Shown here in pieces: positions 30,605-40,067 of a stretch of DNA of 64,000 bases; positions within the stretch are counted from its first letter, which is position 1, and every line of letters starts with the position of its first letter. The DNA is taken from the NCBI GenBank assembly GCA_003820375.1, contig RPQH01000007.1:1-64000 (forward strand), in the 5' to 3' direction. The notes under the pieces are model-generated. The model was not told the origin of the DNA, made no database searches, and was given only the letters and a program-made list of their open reading frames with translations. Both the position numbers and the translations under genes were made by a program. This stretch comes from Ignavibacteriota bacterium. Lineage in GTDB: Bacteria; Bacteroidota; Ignavibacteria; Tepidaquicellales; OLB5.

Positions 30605-31060
30605 TTAAAAGAAATTATATCAAACGTTGTATTTTTGTAACTTCCAAAATCTTCCCATTAGAAAAAGCTTCAAAGAACTTCTTACCATAACAGGTGAATG
30701 CTATCTCAATATTATGATTTTCTTTGAAACAATCAAAGAAAAAAAGTTCTTTTTGTTAATTACCACATGGAAGTGTTCATATGTCTGAAAATTTGAAGAT
30801 TTAAATCTTAAAATTAACCAATCAATACCGAAGGATAACTTGATTTTATTTAAGATATCTTTTTGAGTAAAATTAGCATTTCTACGATTTATGATACCTA
30901 TGATATTCAACTATAACATTCATATAGTAACCAACAAAATCAGAATCCTCATATGCTCTTTTTGTTGGTATTTCGTCAGGGTATTATTACCAAGAATATA
31001 AAGATTTTGCAATTTTATCAACGTTCAAAGTATCAACATAACTGTTAGCATCACCAATAC
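30605..31060 (-). pseudogene. Decayed protein-coding gene (frameshift and stops), family unknown
   Basis: 30701-30910 ORF '...NFTQKDILNKIKLSFGIDWLILRFKSSNFQTYEHFHVVINKK' continues after a shift at the poly-T run as 'ELFFFDCFKENHNIEIAFTCYGKKFFEAFSNGKILEVTKIQRLI*'; upstream 'KYQQKEHMRILILLVTI*' also coding-like but interrupted. Confidence 0.45.
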
Positions 31061-31432
31061 GGTACAATTATGTTTCAAATGAATAACCATGAAAGGAATA
31101 GTATACTCTTCTTTTAGTTACAACCTAACTGTTAAAATTATATTTATAGTAATAGTAAAAATGTAAATAAAAACATAGTTAAGTTATAAGAATCTAATAT
31201 TTTTTTTATTACATATTGCATTTTCTCTTGCACAAACATATCTAACATTAATAAATTTCTCCATATAAATGACCTATTTTGAGAGTAAACTCTTAAATGC
31301 AATTAAGAGACAATATTTGCAAACCCTTGCTATGTTTCTATCTTAAATGCTATAATAATACCGACTAGTAATGCTTGTTATACCATATATCTACACCTAT
31401 ACTTCTTCAGTAAAAAATATAATTTTTCTTAT

Positions 31433-32218
31433 ATGTTTGAACAAATACCTAAATTGTTTAACAGCACAAAAGAAAAAGAAATAAAAAATGAGCTCCCCAA
31501 AACATTGGAAGGCATACCAATATTTGAGCACCTCGACGATAAGTCTAAGAAGTTTGTCCTCCATATCAAAGAGCTAAACATTGAGTCAGAAGAAGAATAT
31601 TTTGCAAAACGACCGGAAATTGCCGAGATGGTTGAAAAGAATAGAGAAACCGAAGGGATAAAACGGCTGTTTTTAAAAAGACATTTCGACCATACAGATT
31701 ATGAGATAAACACTCTTTACCATGAGGGGAAAGTAAGTGGATCTAGAATAAGAAATTTTGCAACCATGTGGGATTTAGTCCGGCTTAGGTTATATGAACT
31801 TGAAGATGCGCAAAACCCAGAGAGCTTTCACAGTAAGCGGACCGAGCGTTTGGCAGAAAAAATTTGCTTTAATTTATATGGCGTTGTGCAGGGAGGAAAC
31901 TGGTTCCCAGATGCGGCTAAAGATATTGGTTATGAGTTAGAGAAAAAAGGTCCGCCCCTTGCTGTAAATGACCAACTCATCCTTATCCATACAGTCCTTA
32001 ATCTGTTCCACGAACATGATTCAAGACAACTGCCATGCAGTATGTTTTATGTCAGTGGGCTATGGAAGTTTGCCCTGGAAAAAATATACAGCAAAGAAAC
32101 AAATGCAGTAAATGTATTTAAGAAAGATGATCCCGATAATAGGGACTGGCCGAAAGCTGTGAAATTGTTCTATGACAGTTTAAGTAATTTAAACTTGAAA
32201 GGCGACTTTAAAAATTAA
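31433..32218 (+). CDS. Hypothetical protein (261 aa)
   Basis: Clean ORF, no motif recognised. Confidence 0.6.
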   Translation: MFEQIPKLFNSTKEKEIKNELPKTLEGIPIFEHLDDKSKKFVLHIKELNIESEEEYFAKRPEIAEMVEKNRETEGIKRLFLKRHFDHTDYEINTLYHEGKVSGSRIRNFATMWDLVRLRLYELEDAQNPESFHSKRTERLAEKICFNLYGVVQGGNWFPDAAKDIGYELEKKGPPLAVNDQLILIHTVLNLFHEHDSRQLPCSMFYVSGLWKFALEKIYSKETNAVNVFKKDDPDNRDWPKAVKLFYDSLSNLNLKGDFKN

Positions 32219-32222
32219 GTAA

Positions 32223-33068
32223 TTATGTTTTATCTAATACAAATAAAAAGTGTCTTTCCGGTACTATGTTTTGATCAATTCCCAAATCGATACTTTTATG
32301 AATGGCATATCCTTGCTTTTGAAAAATAGTTTCCCAAACCTCTGGTTTTTGAAAGTTATAAGGTACTTGCACGTTACTATGTAAGACTCTATTATAAAAC
32401 CAGTCTATAAAAGATGCGTACTTACGTTGTTGAACTATATTAAGTGCATTTAGCTCCTCGCTGCTTTTGTGAGGGTTGCGGGTTGACCCATATATTGATT
32501 CAATAATAATTGTTCGACAATTAGTTTTAATGCTAGTTTCTTTTATTAAGTGTAAAGGTTTTTTTGAATGATGCAAGACTGTCAATAAAAAAGTGGTATC
32601 TGCATTAGGAACCTGTGGGAAGCTACTATTTTCCTTATACAATGAAAATTTATAAGGTAAATTCTTTTCCACATATTTAAAAATATCAATCAGATGAATC
32701 TTCTCAACTTTTTTATTAAGATACCGATTAACTAAGCCATCACCGCAGCCAATATCAATTATTGAATCTCCTATTATAAAAGGAGATACTTGCCTTGCAA
32801 TAATTTTAGCCCTGTTAACAAAAGCTTTCTTAAGGTTTGATTTCTTTATTTCGCATTTTATAATCTTTCTTAAATAATTTTCATATTGGCTTTCATTTAT
32901 TTTATTTTTCATATTGAACAAATCATTTAGTATACTTTCCTTAATATTATCTTGAATGCATAACTCTTTGAAAATTCTATCAATGGCTTTAATAATTGGT
33001 GCTCTGATTTTTTCCTCTTTTAGAATTTCAAAAGGAGAATAAATTTTATGTCCAAAATAGTTTTTCAT
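32223..33068 (-). CDS. Class I SAM-dependent methyltransferase
   Basis: 'PFIIGDSIIDIGCGDGLVNRYLNKKVEKIHLIDIFKYVEKN' motif I; 'TTFLLTVLHHSKKPLHLIKE'. Confidence 0.75.
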   Translation of the reverse strand: MKNYFGHKIYSPFEILKEEKIRAPIIKAIDRIFKELCIQDNIKESILNDLFNMKNKINESQYENYLRKIIKCEIKKSNLKKAFVNRAKIIARQVSPFIIGDSIIDIGCGDGLVNRYLNKKVEKIHLIDIFKYVEKNLPYKFSLYKENSSFPQVPNADTTFLLTVLHHSKKPLHLIKETSIKTNCRTIIIESIYGSTRNPHKSSEELNALNIVQQRKYASFIDWFYNRVLHSNVQVPYNFQKPEVWETIFQKQGYAIHKSIDLGIDQNIVPERHFLFVLDKT

Positions 33069-33079
33069 TTTTTTAAATG

Positions 33080-33955
33080 TTATGGTTTATAGTTATTAAA
33101 TAATTGTTCAAATTCATTTAATTGTATTTTATATAATCCAGAATGCTCTAACTTTTGCCAAGCTTTTTTGTCTTTATCGCTATATAATATTTCATAATCA
33201 CTTTTTCTTGTAACTTTATTTTTTTTAAAAATCACTATTTTATCTGCTATAAAAAAATCCATTAAGTCATGTGTTACATATAACACTGCACGCTCACCTG
33301 TATCTAATGCATTTTCGTTAGAAAGATAATTCTCAATTACATTCTTTCTTAAAACTTGCCGTAATTTAAAGTCTAAATTTGAAAAAGCTTCATCGAATAG
33401 TGCTATCTTTGGTTTTTTTAAAAGTAATTTACCAATTGCAACTCGTTGTCTTTCCCCTCCAGAAATTTCACTTATTTTATTATTTAATAATCTCAAAATA
33501 CCGAGTTTTTCGGCAACAGAATTGACATCTCGTAAAATTTCTTTTTTATTTATTCCTTTCATTTTTAAGGGAAAGGCTAAATTATCTTTAACATTATAAT
33601 GGTCATACAAACTGAAATTCTGCATAACCAAGCCGACGTTCCTATCCATCGGTTCAACACTTGAAACATCATCACCACTAATTTTCACTGTCCCAGTAGC
33701 TTTATAACTCATTTCCAATTTAAGTATTATTTTATAAATAAAGTTATTTTTAGATTCATTTGTAGTTTTGATAAATCCTGCAATAAAATCTAAAAGTGTG
33801 GTTTTACCAGCACCTGAATCACCAATTATGGCAACGAACTCCCCCGAGTTAACACTCAAGTTAAATTTATCCAAAATAGTAAAGTATCTTTTATCAGATT
33901 CATCAAAATATTCAACATGAATGTTTTCTAATTCAAGTATGGGATTTTTTTTCAT
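33080..33955 (-). CDS. ABC transporter ATP-binding protein (MalK/UgpC type)
   Basis: Walker A 'GDSGAGKTT', signature 'ISGGERQRVAIGKLL', Walker B 'IALFDEAFSNLD'; start placed at MKKNPILELENIHVEYF rather than the longer ORF start. Confidence 0.85.
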   Translation of the reverse strand: MKKNPILELENIHVEYFDESDKRYFTILDKFNLSVNSGEFVAIIGDSGAGKTTLLDFIAGFIKTTNESKNNFIYKIILKLEMSYKATGTVKISGDDVSSVEPMDRNVGLVMQNFSLYDHYNVKDNLAFPLKMKGINKKEILRDVNSVAEKLGILRLLNNKISEISGGERQRVAIGKLLLKKPKIALFDEAFSNLDFKLRQVLRKNVIENYLSNENALDTGERAVLYVTHDLMDFFIADKIVIFKKNKVTRKSDYEILYSDKDKKAWQKLEHSGLYKIQLNEFEQLFNNYKP

Positions 33956-33959
33956 TAGG

Positions 33960-34763
33960 TTATATTTTATTAAATTTTTTGTCGATCGAATACTCGAGCA
34001 ATCCAAATAATAAGATAGCTATAGTAACCACTATAAAGCTCGAAGCCGCAAACGAAGGCATATTGGTATAAGTAGGATCAGATATCCTAAATTGTTCAAG
34101 CCCATCAGCAAATGTCTTAAATTCGATATTATCACTGAAAAAAAATGAGAATGAAATATCGTTCCATGATAAAATAAATGACAATACAGAAATCGCAATT
34201 ATTCCAGTCTTAGCTTGAGGAATTAATATATTCCACAAGATTTTAAAAGTTGACGCACCATCTAAGGCTCCGCTTTTATCCAAGTCTGTTGATATCGATT
34301 CAAAATATCTTATCATGAACCACGCACAAACAGGAAAACAGAATGCAGTATTAGTTAACACTAAACCTGTTAAACTATTTAATAAGTTAAAAGCTAATAG
34401 GAGCCTTGAATATGGAATGATTAATAATATAGGAGGTATCAAATAACAGCTGATTAAGATGTATTCTATATACACCTTATACTTAAAATTAAATCTAGTT
34501 ATTGAATAGGATAGCAAAATTGAGAATATTATAATTATAAAAGTAGTAGTTAAACTTACTCTAAGCGTATTACATAATAAAATGTTAAATTCATTGGTAA
34601 ACACATGTTGAAAATTAATTATTGTTAATTCTGAAATAGATATAGAATGTAGTCCTTTATCAACAGGAATACTGGAGCAGGATGCTATAAATAAGACGCC
34701 ATAAGGGAATAAACTAAAAAACAAAAGGCTTATTAATATTATGAGTATAAAGATTCGTTTCAT
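33960..34763 (-). CDS. ABC transporter permease (MalG-like)
   Basis: Multi-TM; 'EYILISCYLIPPILLIIPYSRLL...DKSGALDGASTFKILWNILIPQAKTGI' EAA-type loop. Confidence 0.8.
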   Translation of the reverse strand: MKRIFILIILISLLFFSLFPYGVLFIASCSSIPVDKGLHSISISELTIINFQHVFTNEFNILLCNTLRVSLTTTFIIIIFSILLSYSITRFNFKYKVYIEYILISCYLIPPILLIIPYSRLLLAFNLLNSLTGLVLTNTAFCFPVCAWFMIRYFESISTDLDKSGALDGASTFKILWNILIPQAKTGIIAISVLSFILSWNDISFSFFFSDNIEFKTFADGLEQFRISDPTYTNMPSFAASSFIVVTIAILLFGLLEYSIDKKFNKI

Positions 34764-34768
34764 TTACT

Positions 34769-35632
34769 TTAATTATTCACTAATTTCTTTATTCGTAATA
34801 ATATAAATATTGATGTAAACAACATTACTAGTATTAAAGGAAAATACATTGCTGCAGAAGCGCTGATTGTGTTGATACCACTTATATTAATCAAAGAATA
34901 GATATATGTTGGTAATAGGGTTAATTCATTAGATTTGTTGTTGATTCCCATTAAATAAGGAGTGTCAAACTTGGTGAACATTAATAAAATTCTTAAAACT
35001 ATTATCGAAATAAGGGTTTTCTTTGTTTGTGGAAATATTATGTATTTAATTTTTTGATAAAATCTTGCTCCATCTATTTCCGAACTTCGTAGAAGATTAT
35101 GTGGTATTTTTCTTAAACTTGTGAGCAAGCCAATATAAACAAAAGGATAAAATTGCCAAACAGAAACAATAATAGTGCTTAAAAGTAAGTATTCTTTAAA
35201 CCATGAATAATTATCTATGTTAAAAAAATATTTTAAAACGTATGATATAAAACCTTCTTCACGCAAGCTCATACTCCATGAAATTACTGCCACAGTGGAA
35301 GGAACCGCATATGGTAAGAAAAATATTATCCAAATGAATATTGAAAAACGATTTTTGGGAATAAAAAACATTAAAAGAGCTGTCAAATACCCTAAAATTA
35401 TTTGCAGTGTGACAGTGCATAAGGTATATAAAAATGAGTTATAGATGGAATTTACAAAATTACGATCTTCTAATTTACCAAGAATAATTCTAATGCTATT
35501 TCCATAGTTTTCAAAACACATAACTAGAGTAAATAATGTGGGAATGAATATAAGAATAATAATTAATACGATTGGAGGTATAAAACAAATTAGAAACTTT
35601 GATAGGTTTTTCAAATACTGCAAAAATTTCAT
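34769..35632 (-). CDS. ABC transporter permease (MalF/UgpA-like)
   Basis: Multi-TM; 'LLRSSEIDGARFYQKIKYIIFPQTKKTLISIIVL' EAA-type loop. Confidence 0.8.
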   Translation of the reverse strand: MKFLQYLKNLSKFLICFIPPIVLIIILIFIPTLFTLVMCFENYGNSIRIILGKLEDRNFVNSIYNSFLYTLCTVTLQIILGYLTALLMFFIPKNRFSIFIWIIFFLPYAVPSTVAVISWSMSLREEGFISYVLKYFFNIDNYSWFKEYLLLSTIIVSVWQFYPFVYIGLLTSLRKIPHNLLRSSEIDGARFYQKIKYIIFPQTKKTLISIIVLRILLMFTKFDTPYLMGINNKSNELTLLPTYIYSLINISGINTISASAAMYFPLILVMLFTSIFILLRIKKLVNN

Positions 35633-37095
35633 TTTAAATAATTCAAATCCTTCAATAATTTCATTGTTTTCTCTTGAGCAATATTTGCTATCTTTATTGG
35701 ATCAGCGTTTTTATTATTAATAATGACAGTTATTGCTTCCGAGATAATCCTACTTGCCTGAAATTCCAACAGAAAAGGAATTTTTTTTCCTGCTTCGCTA
35801 ATATCCGGCATTAAGATAGGCCGAACCCGTAGTGTGTCAAATAGAAAAGTGTTAACTTGTTCCGCCCAAGGTTTCCATCTTTGGTACAACGGCGTTTGCG
35901 TGTAGTTTTCATCATTTGCCATATTTTTAAAAATAGGAGTTAAATGAATTGGTACCTTTTTGGTAAATTCCAAATAATTCCTTTTTAAATAAAAAAACTT
36001 TAAAAATTCCTCCGAAAAAAATCTATTTGTTAAATCGCCAACATTCTTTTTTTCAGTACTCCTAAAAATTACAAAAGGTTCACAATCTATGGTCGAAATT
36101 GATTTCCCGTTATATGATGGTCCTACCGGCTGTTCCATTAACCCAAAAACATTTGGTGTAGCTTCAATTGAAGACAATTCTCTTTGATTGTTTACTATGT
36201 TCTCGATTGATTTAACAGCCCTTAAGTATGTTACTGGTACAATACTAACTTCATTTCTGCCAAGCCTATTGAACTGATCTAAATAAGACTGATTAGACCA
36301 CCCCGGATCTATGTATTCGGCTAATTCCTTGATAAATTGGAATGTTTCTATTGATTCTTTGCTATTTAATAATGGTTCGTATGAAACAGGTTCAAATAAC
36401 TTACCACCATTATTAACAAGTAGTTCAGAGAACCATTGGTCAATAAAAAATTGATCTGCCCCTGGCAGAATTACTTTTAATTTGTTATCACTACCTTGAA
36501 CCATTTTCTTAGTAAATACAATGAATTGAGCCCAAGTTTTCGGTAATGAATCAATGCCCAATTTCATCATGATATCTTTTCTATAAGAATATCCGGTTAT
36601 TCCAATTGCATGTGCTATACCATATTTTTTACCTTCGAATAGTTGAAGATTTTTTACACTTTCAAATATTGTATCCTTATTTTCGATTTCTATAGCTTCA
36701 ATTAAGCTATCAAGGGGCAATAAATATCCTTTGTTTAGAATTGAACTAAACATAAACGGTTCCAAATGAGCAATATCCGGTTCTGTTTGATTACTTAAAG
36801 CCAAGGTTATTTTTTGAGAAATAGAGTTCCATGGAATTGATTGAATATCAATATCTAAATCATAATTCGGGTAGCTAATTTTTATATTTTTTTTGAACTC
36901 CTCTCCAATATTCTTTAATTCCGCAACGGCTTCTTTATCCGTCTCAGTTTGCCAAATTTTTAGCGTTACCTTATAATTTGTTGTTTTCTTTGAACAAGCA
37001 TTTAATGTAAGTAACATTATAAGTAAAGCAATGCCGATAATGTGTTTCAAAAGCAACCTAATATTTTTATATCTCACTAACTTATTTTTCTTCAT
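35629..37095 (-). CDS. Extracellular solute-binding lipoprotein (sugar-type SBP)
   Basis: Lipobox 'LLTLNACSKK'; 'LKIWQTETDKEAVAELKNIGEEFKK...SQKITLALSNQTEPDIAHLEPF'. Confidence 0.8.
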   Translation of the reverse strand: MKKNKLVRYKNIRLLLKHIIGIALLIMLLTLNACSKKTTNYKVTLKIWQTETDKEAVAELKNIGEEFKKNIKISYPNYDLDIDIQSIPWNSISQKITLALSNQTEPDIAHLEPFMFSSILNKGYLLPLDSLIEAIEIENKDTIFESVKNLQLFEGKKYGIAHAIGITGYSYRKDIMMKLGIDSLPKTWAQFIVFTKKMVQGSDNKLKVILPGADQFFIDQWFSELLVNNGGKLFEPVSYEPLLNSKESIETFQFIKELAEYIDPGWSNQSYLDQFNRLGRNEVSIVPVTYLRAVKSIENIVNNQRELSSIEATPNVFGLMEQPVGPSYNGKSISTIDCEPFVIFRSTEKKNVGDLTNRFFSEEFLKFFYLKRNYLEFTKKVPIHLTPIFKNMANDENYTQTPLYQRWKPWAEQVNTFLFDTLRVRPILMPDISEAGKKIPFLLEFQASRIISEAITVIINNKNADPIKIANIAQEKTMKLLKDLNYLK

Positions 37096-38383
37096 GGCTA
37101 TAACTTGTTTTATTATTTTTTATATTAACAATTTCTAGTAAAATTACAACAAATGTTTCTATTGTGATTATTGGTAGACAAAATAAAATAATACTGTCCT
37201 TTCCTCCATTCTTATCAATTATATACAAACTGGTTAGGCAAATCAGCAATAAGATGATGCACCAATATGCAATCATAAAATATCTTGATGTCCTTAGAAT
37301 TGTTAACTCTACAACTCTAATAAAGGATTTATTATTTATAATTTTATCAATATCTAGACAAATTAAATCAATTGTTGAGCGGAACTTAAGAAATTCAATT
37401 GTTGTGCTTGGATTTGTATTGTTTTTTTGGTTTTTAAAAATTATTTCATTCTTGGTATTAAAAAAAATAACCGCAATAATTAATACTACTAAAATTGGCA
37501 AAATAGTATCACTTAGAAAACTTTCAACAGGAACGCTAAACAATGGAACAAATATTTTTTTAGAATAAATATCCTTGTAATCATCGATGATTAGATTTTC
37601 AAGAAAATCTTTTAAACGATATAAATCTGATATATGTCTGACTTGAAAGGGGGGAAATGTGTTATTAGCTATTGTCTTGTATCCTTCTATCCCATTATCT
37701 GGTGAAGCTTGAATAAGGTCTTTATTAATTGGCGTATATCTTTGGAAAATATCCTTTAGTGGTAAAAAAGACTGTGTCAAAGAATTGCTCAATATAAAAC
37801 CATTATCAGAGTATAAATCTTTAGCATCTTTTCTATCCAAAATACTTAGTTCCTGGACTAAAATCTCATCATCGGGGACCAAATAAAGATTTTGAAACAT
37901 AAGTAATATCTTCTCTAGTTTACTTAATATTTCTAAATCTACTGATGTGTCTGATACAACATTGTCACTCTTCTCAAATGAATAGTTAATTTCATCGCAT
38001 AGTTTTATTATATTATATAATGAATCAACAAAGGAATATTTATTAGTCCCCTTATATGTAGTTTTTAATGTTGGTATAATCCTTTGATCAAATTTTAATA
38101 AATTCGTTACAAAACTATTATAATTTCGTAAATCATTATCATTTTTTAGTTGATAATAGTATGAAGAAAGATTAATGAATTGTGGCAATATTAACTCAAG
38201 ATCGGTTTTGTAACCTTTATATCTATTCATTTCATTAGAAATTTGGATTGGTCTATAATAGAAAAAGATAAAATAAAAAAATGAAATAAATAAAATCAAA
38301 ATTAAAAGTTTATTTGTGATGGACCTTATATTTTTTATATATTCAAAAAAATAACTATTTTCAACATTCTTTATTGCTATCAT
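37082..38383 (-). CDS. Multi-pass membrane protein in the ABC operon, unknown function
   Basis: Predicted TM segments near N-terminus, middle and two at the C-terminus; overlaps the SBP gene by 14 bp. Confidence 0.6.
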   Translation of the reverse strand: MIAIKNVENSYFFEYIKNIRSITNKLLILILFISFFYFIFFYYRPIQISNEMNRYKGYKTDLELILPQFINLSSYYYQLKNDNDLRNYNSFVTNLLKFDQRIIPTLKTTYKGTNKYSFVDSLYNIIKLCDEINYSFEKSDNVVSDTSVDLEILSKLEKILLMFQNLYLVPDDEILVQELSILDRKDAKDLYSDNGFILSNSLTQSFLPLKDIFQRYTPINKDLIQASPDNGIEGYKTIANNTFPPFQVRHISDLYRLKDFLENLIIDDYKDIYSKKIFVPLFSVPVESFLSDTILPILVVLIIAVIFFNTKNEIIFKNQKNNTNPSTTIEFLKFRSTIDLICLDIDKIINNKSFIRVVELTILRTSRYFMIAYWCIILLLICLTSLYIIDKNGGKDSIILFCLPIITIETFVVILLEIVNIKNNKTSYSHEEK

Positions 38384-38621
38384 GACTATATCTAAATAGC
38401 TAAAATAAATTCTTGAAATATGATCTGTTTTTCAGAGTGCAAATTCTTTTTATAAGTCAATATGTTTAAAGAATTAATTTGTTTCTATAAAATAGTTCTA
38501 TATTTATAATCGTGATAATAATTTAATACACAGTTAAAAAAACATTTCATTTCTCAAGAAACAGTCTTTTTTGTATTTGAGGTATAAAAAATGCGTATTA
38601 GTATTAATAACAATAGACTTG

Positions 38622-38960
38622 TTAAGAGAGTCCAAATTTTCGCTTTACCCATCTTGTGTCGGCTGGTCTCAAACTTCCTCTCGTTTCATCTTTGCTAAGT
38701 TTCCATACCACTAAATAATATTCGGAATTTCTTGATAAATGTTTCTTTAAAATCTTTTCTATAGCATCAAATAACTTGTTTGATGTAAAACCGAAACCTG
38801 TAAAAATCCAGGTGGTATCTAATATCCATCGGGCATTGTCTTTAAATTTATCCTTTATTTCATCAACGATCTTTTCATGTGCGCCTTCAGGTGCTTTTTC
38901 TAAATCAAATCCTATGAAATAAAATTGCCTTAAATCTGTTAATTTCAACATTGCCGCCAT
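38622..38960 (-). CDS. Small SinR/Cas2-like protein, copy 2
   Basis: 'FYFIGFDLEKAPEGAHEKIVDEIKDKFKDNARWILDTTWIFTGFGFTSNKLFDAIEKILKKHLSRNSEYYLVVWKLS'. Confidence 0.6.
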   Translation of the reverse strand: MAAMLKLTDLRQFYFIGFDLEKAPEGAHEKIVDEIKDKFKDNARWILDTTWIFTGFGFTSNKLFDAIEKILKKHLSRNSEYYLVVWKLSKDETRGSLRPADTRWVKRKFGLS

Positions 38961-39039
38961 TTTATCCTCCTTGAAACTGTTAAAGTTTATGCAATTTCGA
39001 GTTAGTATTAATAGATAAATTTTAGTATTTTTTTAATTT

Positions 39040-39252
39040 CTATTTGCAAATCCAATAATCAACTCCACCATGGCCAGAGCAAGCTCCTGACCCAGTGGCA
39101 TTTGAAGTTGTTCCATCTTTGCAGACTGTCCCTGTTCTGTTTTCAGGCGCACAATCACCTGCAGAATCAGGATCGTCTTTACACGATATGAGAAAAATGG
39201 TAGATAGTATTATTGCTACAACTATAGTTCGAATATAGTTAGCCACTCTCAC
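39040..39252 (-). CDS. Small lipoprotein with DUF3761-like region
   Basis: Lipobox 'TIFLISCKDD'; 'CKDGTTSNATGSGACSGHGGVDYW'. Confidence 0.7.
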   Translation of the reverse strand: MRVANYIRTIVVAIILSTIFLISCKDDPDSAGDCAPENRTGTVCKDGTTSNATGSGACSGHGGVDYWICK

Positions 39253-39542
39253 AACTCATCAAGATTATCCTGCGTTGTCTTATCTCGCACTGTTTTAATG
39301 TAATATATACCGATTAAATACTCAGTTATTACGCGAGCGCCTTTTTTCAAGCCGCCATTGTTCGGCGGTGCACTGTAAATGACTTTCCCGAAACGGCTTA
39401 AATCATTTACCACTTCACTTCTTGTTTTTTCAGTGCCGTCCTTTCGGTACAAGCTTGTCGTTGTTTTTACTTTTTCGATATGTTTTTTATTTGTGGAGCT
39501 ATAGAGCACTTCATATATGTAGTAATCTATCGCTTCCGGCAT
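39249..39542 (-). CDS. DUF3892-like protein
   Basis: '...RSEVVNDLSRFGKVIYSAPPNNGGLKKGARVITEYLIGIYYIKTVRDKTTQDNLDEL'. Confidence 0.6.
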   Translation of the reverse strand: MPEAIDYYIYEVLYSSTNKKHIEKVKTTTSLYRKDGTEKTRSEVVNDLSRFGKVIYSAPPNNGGLKKGARVITEYLIGIYYIKTVRDKTTQDNLDEL

Positions 39543-39651
39543 ATGTTTAGATTTGTTTAGTTGATATAATTAGTTATTTAATAAAGCAGGTGATACGTTT
39601 GAGCCCAATAGTCACTTTTCAGACTTCAAACTTGCAAATATATACAATGTG

Positions 39652-39843
39652 TCAGTCAGGGACGGGAACCAATGAATCCTGGATTCTTTGCCTCAATTCC
39701 GGCGAATCCTGATAGCCATGCTCCTCAAGCTCATGAGTGATCGCATCATTCACAATGACTGTCTCATCCTCAACTATTTCAAACGGGCAAGCCGCAGGAT
39801 TTTGCTGATTAAAATTCTGGCATGAAAACTTCATTAATGCCAT
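39652..39843 (-). CDS. DUF1059-like small protein
   Basis: 'FSCQNFNQQNPAACPFEIVEDETVIVNDAITHELEEHGYQDSPELRQRIQDSL'. Confidence 0.75.
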   Translation of the reverse strand: MALMKFSCQNFNQQNPAACPFEIVEDETVIVNDAITHELEEHGYQDSPELRQRIQDSLVPVPD

Positions 39844-40067
39844 ATTATTACTCCTTTTCTTTTATTTTGTATGTAAGCGGGTTTGATATATCTTCAACAT
39901 CTGGCTTTTCAAAGATTGTAGCAAGTATATCGCTTATTTTTTTAATTTGCCAAAGACAAATTAAAGGGCATGTTGCCACCGGGTAATGAAATAATCTAAA
40001 GGTATGGATAATTACGGAAATAGGAAGTAATTTTACGTAAAATGTTGCCATTAATCAGAAAATCAAT

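Noticed and set aside
39848-40051. 67-aa minus-strand ORF between DUF1059 and family-X copy 3
   Set aside because: No recognisable motif, covers the divergent promoter region; may be spurious.
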